Assembly (NCBI RefSeq): GCF_031877795.1
Contig: NC_133932.1
Span: 137,752,841-137,816,840, forward strand
DNA: 64,000 nt
Direction: 5' to 3'
Origin: Strix aluco
Lineage: Eukaryota > Chordata > Aves > Strigiformes > Strigidae
The notes below the pieces were generated by a model, which was not told where the DNA came from, searched no databases, and was given only the letters and a program-made list of their open reading frames with translations. A program made the position numbers and the translations under genes. Below, piece after piece: positions 36,365 to 48,309 of this stretch. Position 1 is the first letter of the stretch, and the number at the start of each line of letters is the position of its first letter.

Positions 36365-39225
36365 GCATGAAACAGCTGCAGGAATGCACAGTGATAGATA
36401 AACAAGCCAGCTGTGAACTTAAGCTACCCCTTATCACAAAATCTGAATGGAAAATGACCCACCCAAAATTAAAACATGACTGATGAAGCAAGGCTGGCAT
36501 GGAAGTGCATTGACCCTTCAGATGCCCTTACCTCTGTTTGGCTGAAGGCCTAGGAGGAAGATGCAGAGGGACAGGGAACCATGCTCCTGCCTGAGTGTTT
36601 CACATGCAGAGGAATGTGTTTTTATAATGCCTGTGTGAAATCTCAGCAGCAGCAACAGTCAGATGGGACCTGCTGTGGCGGCTGGGGCCACGAAATTCCA
36701 ACCAACTATGGTCCAGGAAGGTGATGGTACTGCCCTTCGTACCTGGAGCTGCTCGAGGCAGCACAGGGGTGAACGCTGCAAGACCAAACACAAGGATCAT
36801 AAAATGTGTATGAAATGCTGGTCAGAGCTGCAGAGCCGGAGGGACAGGTGGCTGAGCACCACAGCAGGCTTTGGGCAAGCTTAATCATCACTCTGCAACC
36901 CTGCGGTGAAGCTGTGTAGTCTCCAGAAGATGGTTCTTCTGTTTGTGGTCTGTCAGGTAAAAGGAGGGAACATGCCCTGCGGTGAGACGGCGCTCTGCTT
37001 TCTGGGGGCCAGCGTGCCCTCCCTGTCACTCACACAATGGTGGGGCTTCTCCAACATCTGCCAGCCGCTGCGGTTGGATAGTGTGGGTTTATCTAATCAC
37101 ATTAATTACCATGGTGCTTGTTACTGCGTAGTGAATACATGGGTCTCTAGCACAGGAATTCTTAATTTCTGTGGAGTGGAGCGTGGGGACCTGTGTGCAC
37201 AGCAGCGGTCGTTTAGCCTGAGCAAAGAAAGATGGAAGGACACATGATAAAAGGCTGCCAGCAACAACAAAATTTGGTTTCTGAGTTCACTTTGTGCCAG
37301 ACAGTGAAAACTCCTTCACTTCTAGCCAGATGAGTCTTTCGGATACAAAAGAGAAACTCATCATCATCTCAGAAACATTATCCCTGTCATTTCTGGTTTG
37401 GGATGGAAAACGAGCACATGTCTGGTTCTCTTATTGAAGAGAATTTGGGCTGTAAGGGCACTGAGCAGAGGTGGGAGGAGGTGAGGGGGAGGAAGAAAGA
37501 AAAGATGAGGCAGATCAGCTATGATAAATCATTCTGCAGTTTCAAACCTTTGTTTCTGCAAAGTTACCAAAGGGGATGGATCAAAAATCTGTTCATATCC
37601 AAATGGTATTGCTTGAGGTTTTTTGCTGTAGTACTGCAGTTGCCATGACATCATAATTTGCTAGTGACACAGGAAAAAAGTTGTGGTCCTGTTCCCAGCC
37701 AGTCCTTGCACAACGTGGCTCCTGGAAAACAGCCAGCAGAGCTGGCACAGCCCTCCAGCCTCACCCACGGGATTGCTTGTGGCCCTATAGCTTAAGCCCT
37801 CTCTTACGGGCTTGGCAAGCTGAAAAGGATCCCCCGTGTTTCACAGGCAGATAGATTTTCTGTCCAAATATCTCTATAATGTAATGTGCAGTGTGAAAAA
37901 CTACCAGAAATGGTTGCTGCAGGAGCATGGAGCCATTAGGTAGCTTGGCTATTTCCATACTGTTTCTTGGAGAAAACAACGTCTTTATTTACTTCTCAAA
38001 AGCAATAAAGCATCTTTTGCTAAATCAGAACAAGTACATTACCATTCACCCTCATTTCAAGTAGTGTGGGAAAACACAACAAACATATCACATGGATGGC
38101 TGAATTTTGTTGTGATTACATCCCAATCCCACCAGCTGTAAGACCTGTCTTCTGAAATGCTCTGTTATGCTGACGTTCCTGACAGAGAATTCCCTCTAGA
38201 GCTATGAAATCGTGCCTTACACTATACATAACCCCAGGAGGGGCAGCACAGAGCCACTTAAAGAGTATTTTTGGCTTATGCTAAGTGAAGAGAACTGTTT
38301 GGTTTTTTTTTTCTGCTCCTGTTATTTTGATAAGCGTGGGGATCAGGACAGATAAAAATAATTTTACCTGATAGTCCTCTGGTTAGCCTGCTTCTTAGAC
38401 TGACATTAAACGTCGAATAAGAATTCCTTAAAAGGCTCTGGAGTTTGATTAATTTGTTATATTTTTAAGCAGGAGTTTTTAAGGTTCCATTTCCAGGCAA
38501 TATGCCACAGCAGTTAACAAGAGGGTTTCACCGTAAGAAAACACGAATGCTTCTCCCATAAGCACAGAACCCACCACCACATTTTTCATTGCACAGACTC
38601 CGTTAATTATCCTAGCACTGATATTTGACTGATTCTTTTTCTTAACACCTGCAAACAATGTCTATGATGAGATAAATAAGAAGTTTTATCTTCCATCCCC
38701 CCATTTGCACAGCTGGGGACTCCATTTTCACGGTGGATCTGCCGGAGGGCAGGCTCTGGGAGGAAAGGTGGCATCTCCCGATGGCTGAGGAAGAGCAACC
38801 ACAGATCACAACTGTTTTCTGATTTATATAATTTAACGTTATTTACTGATGCCTTTTCCTACCAATCTTCACAAGAAGCAATCATCCTCTCATGAAATCT
38901 ATTCAGTTATTATTCTGTGCTGTTGTTGTGGAAATTCCCTTCCTTTCTTTCCGAAGCAACGTGGTGTGCTCATTCATCAGAGGTTTGCTGTGGAAACCTG
39001 CTGCCTCTGGTTTGAGAGACTCTGCCATGAAAGAGGAGAACAATCCATCAACCTGCTCGTGTGAGCTTCCCATCAGTTCAGGGCTTCATGATGCAATTTG
39101 TAGGGATTTGGGAGGTTTCTATCATTCCTAAACTAGACCTGAACCAAACCTGGGCTGCACAGACTGCAATTCCAAAGTGAGAGGACACCAAGAGCACCTC
39201 ATGGGGGTGAGCACTGGACCAGCCT
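36365..39225. other. Intergenic, no gene seen
   Basis: No gene was recognised. A weak CTCF-like block, CCCAGGAGGGGCAGCA, lies at about 38232-38248, one G short of the core. Confidence 0.35.
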
Positions 39226-40115
39226 CGTGGTCACAGCCTTTCTGCTAACCACATTCCCTGGGTGTGAAGGACATCCTACCCCAGATTTCCACCTCATTTT
39301 TTTTCTGTTCATCTCACAACGGCCATTGGAAATTGTGTTATTCTCTATGCTAGAAAAGCAGAACCAAAGCCTCCACCAGCCCTGCATCATGTCCCCTCGG
39401 TGTTGGCCCTCACCAACCTTGGGTTGTGTCTCTCTACCGTGCCAGGAGTGCTGCAGTCCTTGCTCACAGCGATTAGCCTGTACCCCGGCGTGTCTCAGCT
39501 CTTCCTGATCTGCTCCCTCACCTTTCAGGAGTCAACGGTGCTTTTTGCCATGCCCCTCACCAGGCTGGTGGCCCTCTGCCCCCCACAGAGCTGTATGACC
39601 ATGCCAGCAGGCATAAAGGCAGACAAAATAGGGTCAATGCACCCACAGAGGAGCATAGTCCTGATTGTACCCAGGTCCTCCCTCTCCTCTGGCTGCCTGG
39701 TGACAGAGATGGGACAAGGGTGTCCCATCCCCTTTGTCTCATACCCCAGCGACCTGGCTGCCCTCAGAGAGGTGGCGTTCAACAGCATCTGTGCCCCAGA
39801 CCTCATTTCCTTCACCGTGGGTTCAGATCTCCATTTTGTTGTACTCCATCGTGGTCCTCATGACATCTCTCAGCATTGCCTCCAAGAACAAGGGCCTGAA
39901 GGTTGTGCAGTCTCAGTCTTCTTCATCCCAGAACTTGGCTAGCCCATCCTGCACGGATCTGGGAAAGAGGCACCCCCATCTTCCACACCCTGATGGCACC
40001 CCATCCACACCTCCTCGCACCCATCTCCAATCCTGTCCTTTACAGCACCCAAAGCAGATTTATAAAGGCACCATCAACTTGTTTCTTTATGGGCCCCTTC
40101 AAAACAAGCCGTAGG
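39226..40115 (+). pseudogene. Decayed class I olfactory receptor remnant
   Basis: Receptor traces are spread over frames: a GNCVILYA-like stretch at about 39331, then VLALTNLGLCLSTVPGVLQSLL (TM2-TM3) at 39400-39465, ESTVLFAMPLTRLVAL (TM3, Leu-Thr-Arg in place of DRY) at 39528-39575, DLISFTVGSDLHFVVL near 39800 (TM5), SIASKNKGLKVVQ at 39880 (TM6 start) and a TM7-like end near 40070. Several frameshifts and missing motifs show it is long dead. It lies between the globin cluster and the rest of the receptors, where the chicken olfactory receptor 3' of the beta-globin genes is found. Confidence 0.75.
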
Positions 40116-41320
40116 TAAGAAGAGCAAGCAGATGCCTTGCAGACTGCAGAACCACAGGATAGTTTGGGCACTCCAGGAGTTCTTGACTGATGCCCCGCTC
40201 AAAGCAGGGCCGGTGCATTGGCTGCACTGCTGTTGGCTGCACAGACTTTCCAGGAGCTGCACTATTCTCTGTACCAAAACCTGCAGATCTGGCACCTGCT
40301 GAACCCAGGTGAGGTGAGGGGATGTTTTCAAAGATTATGACCCAAACCAGCTGTGTTCTCCCTGGTAACTCCAGAAACTTCCATCAGACTCTGCTGTGCC
40401 AGATGCTGTAAGCAGCACTGGTTGTCAGCCCCCTTGTGCAAGGAGTCTCCAGTCTTGGTTTAAGACAAGATTTAAGAGTAAGATAAACACAGCCCTTACC
40501 ATTTCTATGTTTTTTCCTGTGTTAGATAATAAAATAGCTAAAAAAAATTGAACTTGTCACCTTTGTCCCAATGAACGAATAACGCAGCCTGACCAACAGC
40601 CTCGCCCCATGCACCATGAAGGCCCCTCGGATGGGAGGAGGAGGGCCGGACACAGCAAAGCCCCGATACCACTTAGTGTGGTGGGATTTGTTCGGTGGGT
40701 GAGGTTGGAACTGAACGCCCTCAGCCTGGGGAGAGGGGGCTCTTTGGGACCGTGGGTGCCTGGAGATGAGGCTCTGCTCTGTGCATCAGGATGACAAATG
40801 CCCCTTGGGGAAGCAGTGTCTCCTGTTGGGGCAGGTGAGAAGAAGGGACATCTCCTGAACCTCCCAAGAGTCAGAGTTCAAAGGTTTTCTCCTGTATCAG
40901 CTGCTCTAAAAGCAGATGGTGCCCCCCCAGCCCTAGAGCAGGGCAAGGTAGGTGCCAGCTCCCCAAGTGCAGCAAGGGCCAGGCTGGGAACTCTGTGCCC
41001 TGGGTAGTGGTGCCTTCGCCCTATTTCCCATTAATGTAGAGACAGGAGAACAGATGAGGGTTCTTTGCAATCCCTCATCGTTCCTACGACCCTCCCTGAA
41101 ACATGCCCGGGTGTCAGGGCCCTTTGCGTGAGTTTTCTCTCCGCAGCCCCCGTGCACGCACTGGTAGGGAGTGCACATGAGAGAGCACTGTGGAGTTGAG
41201 GAAACTCTGTCTGCAGCAGCGCTTAGAAACAAGAAATATACCCACAGGCATTGCCCCCCGGCCCCCCTCCCTCCCCAGCACGGAGACAGTCAGGCTCTGC
41301 AGACGTGGTGCTGGGAGGCA
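40116..41320. other. 3' flank of the epsilon-globin gene
   Basis: No gene was seen. In chicken a 3' hypersensitive boundary lies between epsilon-globin and the downstream receptor; no motif certain enough to mark it was found here. Confidence 0.35.
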
Positions 41321-41326
41321 TTTATT
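41321..41326 (-). promoter_or_regulatory. Poly(A) signal of epsilon-globin
   Basis: AATAAA on the - strand lies 95 bases past the stop codon. Confidence 0.85.
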
Positions 41327-41420
41327 GGGTGGTTACAGCCCGTCGATACCCAAAGGGCATCTCCTTGCGCTCAGAGTGGCGAAGTGGGGACTTGTCCTCG
41401 CGCGGCCGGGCCCAGGGTGC

Positions 41421-43116
41421 TCAGTGGTACTTGCGGGCCAGGGCGTGAGCCACAACACTGACCAGCTTTTGCCAGGCAAACTGGCAAGCGGGGGTGAAAT
41501 CCCTGGCGAAGTGGGAAGCCAGGACAATGATTAGGATGTCTCCAAGGAGCTAGAGGAGAAAGAGGAAAACAGACAGGGTTAGCGCTGCTTGAACCGTTGT
41601 GCCGCGGCAGACCACAGAGCTGGGGCTGAGCTGGGGGACCCCCAACCTCTCGAAGAAGGCTCTGCGCTCTGCCACCTCTTCAGCTCTAAACAGCTTCTTC
41701 CTTTATGCAAGCTCTCTGTCTCCCTGATTTTCCTGGTGCAGACTTCCCTCTGGTCCCTCTCCTTCCCGTCCCCCACCCAGACACCACCCTGCAACCCACA
41801 CACTGCGTTTCCTTTCTCCTGACTTCTCCCTGAATTCCCCTCCTGAAAGGACTTTCACATGCTGCACACTCCTCCTCCTCAGGCCCCTGCCTCATCTGAG
41901 TGGCTCTGGGGCTGCAGGGCTGGTTACGGTGGGCACTGACTCACTCCCCGTTCCCTGGGACTGTTACAACAAAATTCTGTCTTCCCATAGAAAGCTCTGG
42001 GTTTGAGGGAAACAATGTTTGCTTCATTCTTAAAAAAAAAAAAAGAAATAATGAAAGAAAGAATGTTGAAATTATATCCCCCCATTTTGGGGATGCTAAA
42101 GCAATTTGGCCTGAGAGCCACCCTGCAGAATGCTGTGGGCTTTTTTCTTTTTTCTGTTTAGATGTAAATGAAGGAAATGATCCATTTTTACTGAAAAGTA
42201 TTGGAGGAGGGGGAAGTGTCCCGTCCAGACAGGCAGCCCGTGCTGGACAAGGCAGAAACCTGCTCTGTGGTTTTCGAGCACACCAGCTGCTTATCTTGCT
42301 ACAGGACCTATGATTTCCTCAAATGCTCCCCTTGGCTTCCCTCTGCCTCTTCCTCCTCCAGCCACGCTGCACCTTCCCCTGGGTTTGTCTCTTTTGCCCC
42401 CAACCAGATCTCCTTCAGGTAACAATTTCCCAACACCATCTCCTCCTCCTTGCTGTGCTGGTACTAAAAATGGGACTTTTTAGTGTGAAAGTCACCCACA
42501 CTCTTGCAAACAGTCCTGCACGAGCTGCCATCTCGCTTGGGTGCTACACAGGGACTCTGCCTCCACCAGCCAAAGAAAGTGCCCCTTGGCGGCGTTTTGG
42601 GGGGCAAAACCCCAGTTTCAAAGCAAAATCTGACTTTCCTCACATGACACAGGGAAGGGGCTGGGTCTGCAAACATGGCTCACCCTGAAGTTCTCGGGGT
42701 CCACATGCAGCTTCTCGCAGTGCAGCTCGGACAGCTTGGAGAAGGTCGCCTTAATGTTATCCAGGTTCTTGACGGCATCCCCGAAGGAGGTGAGCACTTT
42801 CCTGCCGTGGGCGCGGACCTTGGGGTTGCCGATGATGGCGGTGGGGCTGGAGAGGTTCCCGAAGGAAGAGAAGAACCTCTGGGTCCAGGGGTAGACGATC
42901 AGCAGCCTGGGGAGAGGCAGAGGGACACAAGCAGACACACAGACACGTTAACGCTTCCAAATGCAATCACCACAGTTTCTCTATCCCGGCTGCAGCCAAG
43001 CAGATGCCCCGGAGCGGGACCTACCTGGCCAGGGCCTCGGCACCGCATTCCTCCACGTTGACCTTGCCCCAGATGCTGGCGATGAGCTGCTTCTCCTCGG
43101 CTGTCCAGTGCACCAT
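41421..43116 (-). CDS. HBE: Epsilon-type beta-globin (embryonic)
   Basis: Coding exons are 43116-43025, 42906-42684 and 41549-41421; introns are 118 and 1134 bases with GT-AG ends. The product has 146 residues after Met: [20 protein letters not shown] at the start, distal His63 in AHGRKV, proximal His92 in LHCEKLH, and exon 3 [18 protein letters not shown] then [12 protein letters not shown] and ALARKYH. The SHFARDF and CQFAW forms are those of chicken epsilon. Lys65 is Arg here. It would pair with alpha-type chains in primitive red cells. It is the 3'-most gene, and beta-A lies 3.5 kb upstream. Exons 1-2 and the promoter are almost the same as in rho, which suggests gene conversion. Confidence 0.96.
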
Positions 43117-43184
43117 GGTGGCGGGTGGAGGCTTTGCTCGGCGTCGCAGGAGGACACAGACCCCGTAGCTGAGCTGCGGACCCC

Positions 43185-43250
43185 ACGGAGGCTTTTATTC
43201 CCTGCCAGCAGCTCCTCCCCGTCCTGCGCAGGGGGGGTCATTGGCTGGGG
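43185..43250 (-). promoter_or_regulatory. Epsilon-globin promoter
   Basis: On the - strand an AATAAAAG box (43192-43199) stands where TATA is expected, and CCAAT is at 43240-43244, about 40 bases further upstream, next to a C/G-rich run. The start codon lies about 76 bases downstream of the box, giving a 5' UTR of about 45-50 bases. Confidence 0.8.
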
Positions 43251-43270
43251 CCGGCGGGGGGGTCCCCACC

Positions 43271-44534
43271 AGCGGGGGAGCAGAAGGGGGTGGCCAGGGT
43301 GTGGCACGCTGAGAAGGGGCCTCTGGTTATCCTGAGCTCAAGAGCTTTGTCCCTTCCCCTCTGTGCAGGCAGTTCTCCATCTCACCTACCAGACGTGGGC
43401 CCCTTGGCAGAGAAAGGGCTGCCCAAGCCATGGTGCAACAGTCCAACAGGATTTCACGTGCGCACGGGACTCAGTGGGGTGTGAGCCCTGCGCATGGCCT
43501 CTCCCAGGTGCTTTACAGCTCCTTGCCTCAGCCTCTATCAGCGAAATGAGGAGAGTCCCTGCCAAAATGCAGAGCAGCTCAGAGGGGTTTGCCACACCAG
43601 TCTTCTGGCACCCCTGGGAGCTGTGGGCAATGCTGGAGGTGTTCAGAGGATGCTCAGGCTTTGCAGCTGAAACCTGCATTAACCCTCTTGTCCTCCTGTA
43701 ACACAACTTGACCCACTTGGTTCACTTGTCCCTTCTGGAGCAGGAAGAAGCTCACCCAAATGTTGTCCCCTCAGATGTAGGAGGACCAGCCAGACGCAGC
43801 GCTGCTGGACAGGGAGGATCAAACAGCATCACCCCTTTCATCCTTTTTCTGCCTCCATCCACATCCATAAAGGGCAGGTGAAATGGCTGTTGAGCACAAG
43901 GTTTGCCACTGCAGGATCTGCTGTGGGTGCAAAACACAGCAAAAGCTCATCTCAGGGATGCCCAGCCCCGGGGGGAGCCCAAGGCATTTCCCTCCCGATC
44001 CTGCCCTGCCAAGGTTGCCATATTTCACATTTTCCCCCACGTTCAGCCAGGCTGTGCCCAGCCTCCTCTGGCAGGGGCAGATGTTTGGGCTTCGTGTGAA
44101 TTGTCCCCCCAGGACACCCCCGAGCACAGCAGGGGTGATGCACCCTCACCAGCAGCAACACCCTTGCATGGGGGGGGGGGGGGAATCTCCTCTTTTATTT
44201 GCTGCGTAAACCCCCAAGAAACACTGTCCCTACTGCAAACACAGGGGCTTTGAGCCTGATCCCAAGGCACCTGGGGCAATCCCCCATCCTCCTGTGCTTT
44301 TCCACAGGAGTTGGATCGGGCTGAATAAGAGGCACTGGGTCTTGGTGGACTAGTGATGGGGTAAGAGGTGGGGTGTTTGGGTTGCAGCAGAGGTAAAGAG
44401 CTGAGCAGGATTCTCTCCAGACATCAGGGCTTGCCTTTCTCCTCCATGGACCACCTCCTGCCTTCTTAACCTTTTACTGAAAATACAGGAATGGAAGGAA
44501 AATCCATTAAAAGAAAGAAAATTAAAAACTAAAA
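43271..44534. other. Epsilon upstream flank, no gene
   Basis: No gene was recognised. A poly(G) run lies at about 44170-44182. Confidence 0.4.
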
Positions 44535-44815
44535 TCATAGAATCACCGAATCATTCAGGTTGGAAAAGCCCCTCGGGATCATCGAGTCCAACCCTCAGCC
44601 CGACTCTACAAAGTTGTCCCCTACCCCACATCCCCCAACAGCTCATCCAAACGGCCCTTAAACACACCCAGGGATGGGGACTCCACCCCCTCCCTGGGCA
44701 GCCTATTCCACTCTCTGACCACTCTTGCTGGGAAACATTTTTCCCTCATGCCCAGTCTGAACCTCCCGTGTTGCAGTTTAAAGCCGTTCCCTCTTGTTCT
44801 GTCACTAATCACCTG
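44535..44815 (-). mobile_element. CR1 LINE 3' copy
   Basis: Antisense CR1 from 'atagaatcaccgaatcattc' and 'aggttggaaaagcccctcgg' through 'cagcctattccactctctga' to 'ttgttctgtcactaatcacc'. It is well preserved and in the same subfamily as 25800-26286 and 29171-29357, but here in the opposite orientation, between epsilon and beta-A. Confidence 0.95.
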
Positions 44816-46055
44816 TGAGACAAGAAAACAAGAAAACAAAGCAAGAAAACACTGAGGGACATTTTTGGCCTTATAATATCTCTTTCCCCCTTTAGATGTA
44901 GACTTTTTTCCAATGGACAGGGATGAATAATCTTCATTCAAGTTGCCTACATTTGCCTTTTCTCAAGAAAATCCAGTGCATGCGGGCTGGTGTGCTGGAG
45001 CATGATGAGGAACGAAGCCAAGCACTCCTGGGCGCATGCCTGGGGGAAGGAATGTGCAGGCAGAATGGTGCCAGTGCCAACCCCCTCCACCACCTTATCA
45101 GCCCCTCCGGGACCCGCCGTGCTGGCAGCGCCAGGCTGCACTGGGCATCGCCGGCGTTCTGCCATCACACGGGGGACAAAATGGGGGCAAAATGGGGACA
45201 GGTGAAGCAGCACAGGGAGAGGACACCCCACAGGATCTGTTTGCTGGGGGTGCAGGGGTGGAAAGCCTCGTCCCTGCTCCTGGGAGGGGGTACCCCAGCA
45301 GGAACCCTGGCACTGGGAAGAGCCCAGCCCTGCCCTGCTGTAGGGTCTAACCTGAGAGCTCTGCTCGGCTCGTTTCTACCCCAAAACCCCACTTGCAGGA
45401 GGAGACCTACTTGTTCAAATAACTCAGTCATGTCTACGAATATCTGTCATGAAACCTATGAAAAATCATGTACGAATCTGTTTTATTGTGACCCTGAACA
45501 CCCGATCAAGACACTGTGTGCCTGCCCAGACCCCCTGCAGGGAGGAAACCACTTTTTGACTTACTACGAATCATCTTCTCACCTTCTCAGTGTCTGCCCT
45601 GACTCCAGAAACAAAATGCCTCTTCCCTCGAGTAATGTGTGTGAGAAGGGGCATTTATTTAATACCCTCGAGTGGCTCAGGGGCAGAGAGTGGGATGTCT
45701 GCAAATGTGGGTGAAGCAGGGGTTGGACACAGCACAAACAGGCTGTCAGAGATCCCGGGATATACAGCCATGCCCTCTTTTTTCCTTGTAAAAAGTAAGC
45801 CTGTCCTTCCAGCTAAGCTTTTACTGTGTCATGCTCCGTTCAGACGGGGCAGACGGTGCTTCCCACGCCAAGAACAAACTCTGCACCAGAGAGTCCTGCC
45901 CTGCAGTTAAACACCCAAAACACTCTGCGGGCACAGAGCCACGATTGATACATCCTGAAAATTATTGGTAGTCACCACCGTTAGCAGGGTTGGGACCCCA
46001 TAACTGCAGAATGGACGGCACAGGGTGAAGAAGAAGTGCATAAACAAAGTCTGGA
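44816..46055. other. Intergenic between beta-A and epsilon
   Basis: No gene was recognised. The 263-residue frame at 44923-45714 shows no domain or homology I know. Confidence 0.4.
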
Positions 46056-46200
46056 CAGGTCTTGATAGCAAAATGTTTATCTAAAACCTACCCCCACCCA
46101 GCTGGCTGCTTGGCCAGTATGAGTCAGCTCATTTCTTACAGGCTTTACGCCAGGAATGAGCCAGGGTAGATTAGAGTTTTCACTTTATTTATCCTCTCTA
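46056..46200 (-). promoter_or_regulatory. Candidate beta-A/epsilon enhancer
   Basis: Within 145 bases lie GATA motifs (TGATAG at about 46063, TTATCT at 46077-46082, TTATCC at about 46188), a CCCCACCC box at about 46091-46099 and an NF-E2/MARE half-site ATGAGTCAGC at 46119-46128. It sits about 400 bases past the beta-A poly(A) signal. In chicken the shared beta-A/epsilon enhancer has GATA, CACCC and NF-E2 sites at this place, so a homologous role is likely. Confidence 0.65.
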
Positions 46201-46542
46201 AAAAATATGAATCCTCCAAGTTCCCCTTGCCTGCAAGAAAACACGCAGGTTTCAGAGTAAAATATTGTCTGGTTCCTCACAGCAAACCTCCCTGTGCGTG
46301 ACCACAGAGGGAGCAGGGCTGTGTCTACCCAATGCTAAGTATGACTTGCAGAGGCAAATCCTACACAATCCCCCCAAAAACATACAGAATGAAGAAGGGA
46401 GGTGGCATTTTCTGGGAGCCAAACACTCGTCCTGCTCAAACTTACACCCCGATCCACCCGTCAGTGCCCCGGGTCCCTGTCCCCCCCAACCCCTCCATCT
46501 TCTCAGGGACACACAGCACAGAGGAGACTTCACAAGATGAGC

Positions 46543-46548
46543 TTTATT
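46543..46548 (-). promoter_or_regulatory. Poly(A) signal of beta-A globin
   Basis: AATAAA on the - strand lies 92 bases past the stop codon. Confidence 0.87.
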
Positions 46549-46640
46549 TGGGTGTTACAAGCTGTCAGCTCCAGCACAGCGTGTCAGACAGTGCACGACA
46601 CACAGCTGGAGGATGCTGCCGGGGTTTTCCTGTTGATGCT

Positions 46641-48125
46641 TTAGTGGTACTTGCGGGCCAGAGCGTGGGCCACCACGCGGACCAGCTTTTGCCAGGCAGC
46701 CTGGCATTCAGGAGTGAAATCCTTGGCAAAGTGGGCGGCCAGGACGATGATCAGGATGTCACCCAGGAGCTGGGGGGACAAGAGGACACTTGGGTTAGCA
46801 GTGCCCGGGAGCCCACAAATCCCCACACAAGCACTCGCATTAGACCCAGGGAAACCCCGGGCAGTTTGTAGGCTTAGAAATCTCCCTGGAGTCCTTTTTA
46901 AGATGTACCTGAAACCTGTTCTCTGCCCTTGCTCTAAAGATTCAGGTTCTGCTACTGCTAGGGGAAGAGGAACCAAAAACTATCCAGAAATGTTGTTGAT
47001 TAAATTTTTCTTTCTCCCTTCTGGCTTTCTTTGGGGGTTTCTCCCGAGCAGAAGACAAAGCTGAGCGTCTGCCGTGCAGCACAGAGCCGGCACTCAGCCC
47101 TGCAACGTGCCCTGGCAGGAGCACGAGCTCGTGCTGACAGGGGAGGAACTCTGCCAGTCGCCGTGGCAAATGTCGGGGTTTCTTCCCCTCTGGGAAACTC
47201 TCAGCTGCAGGGATGTGGGAGCCAAAGTTTTCTCTCCCTCTAGGTCCCACTCCTCTTCTGCTTTTGGCATCTAGCTGCCACCTCTTGCTCCTCACTCACC
47301 TTTCTCCTCCGTGCCAAGCTTCCCTCTTGCTCCTTCGTTTTCCCCTTGGCTCAAACCCCTTCCTGCTCAACAACTGCTTTTGCTTTACTCTCCCCTTCCC
47401 TTTCCGCACTGAAACCTCCTCCTCACCGCCTTCCCGTCTCCCGTGCATCCTCGCTTGCACCCATCAGACGGCCTCCCCGTAACCTCCACCCCTTAGCCCC
47501 TTCGATGCTTCCTCACCAAGCTGCAGGGTGGTCCCTTCCCTCCCTGTTCCTCTCCCATGTCTCCCCCTCGCCCCAACCACCAGCTCCTCTTCCTCCTGCA
47601 CTGGCATGTCTGGGGTAAATCCCTCACGTGCTGGGGCTTGGGACTGGGGGAGAAACTGCCTGCAGGGACGCAGTGGGGGGAACACGGCTCACCCTGAAGT
47701 TCTCGGGGTCCACGTGCAGCTTGTCACAGTGCAGCTCGGACAGCTGGGCGAAGGTGTTCTTGATGTTGTCCAGGTTCTTGACGGCATCCCCGAAGGAGGT
47801 GAGCACTTTCTTGCCGTGGGCACGGACCATGGGGTTGCCAGAGATGGCGGTGGGGCTGGAGAGGTTCCCAAAGGAAGCGAAGAACCTCTGGGTCCAGGGG
47901 TAGACGATCAGCAGCCTGGGGAGAGGCGGAGGGACACAAGCAGACACACAGACACGTTAACGCTTCCAAACGCAATCACCACAGTTTCTCTATCCCGGCT
48001 GCAGCCGAACAGATGCCCCGGAGCGGGACCTACCTGGCCAGGGCCTCGGCACCGCATTCGGCCACGTTGACCTTGCCCCAGAGGCCGGTGATGAGCTGCT
48101 TCTCTTCAGCTGACCAGTGCACCAT
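46641..48125 (-). CDS. HBBA: Adult beta-A globin
   Basis: Coding exons are 48125-48034, 47915-47693 and 46769-46641; introns are 118 and 923 bases with GT-AG ends. The product is the main beta chain of adult haemoglobin. It starts [20 protein letters not shown], has distal His63 (AHGKKV) and proximal His92 (LHCDKLH), and ends [16 protein letters not shown]. The avian phosphate site is complete: Val1, His2, Lys82, Arg104, Arg135, His139 and Arg143. It has FASFGN (42-47) and [11 protein letters not shown]-type helix F entry. It lies third in the cluster, 2 kb downstream of beta-H, and just upstream of the candidate enhancer. Intron 1 is almost the same as in rho and epsilon. Confidence 0.98.
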
Positions 48126-48224
48126 GGTGGCGGGTGGAGGGTGGCGTGTGGCTGCCGGCGGGTACAGAGGAAGTCTCGGCTCTTGCTCCCGAGGGGATCG
48201 CACACTGGCGAGTGGCTCTCCCCA

Positions 48225-48285
48225 TCCCCATTTTTATACACTACGCTGGGCCCCTCCTCTTCCCTGTGCACCCCTCCATTGGCTG
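48225..48285 (-). promoter_or_regulatory. Beta-A globin promoter
   Basis: A canonical TATAAAAA lies at 48231-48238 and CCAAT at 48278-48282 on the - strand. Upstream there is a C/G run (48294-48304) which in chicken beta-A is the site of a G-string. The start codon lies about 106 bases downstream of the TATA box. Confidence 0.85.
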
Positions 48286-48309
48286 GGCACCCCAGGGGGG
48301 GGCCCCGCA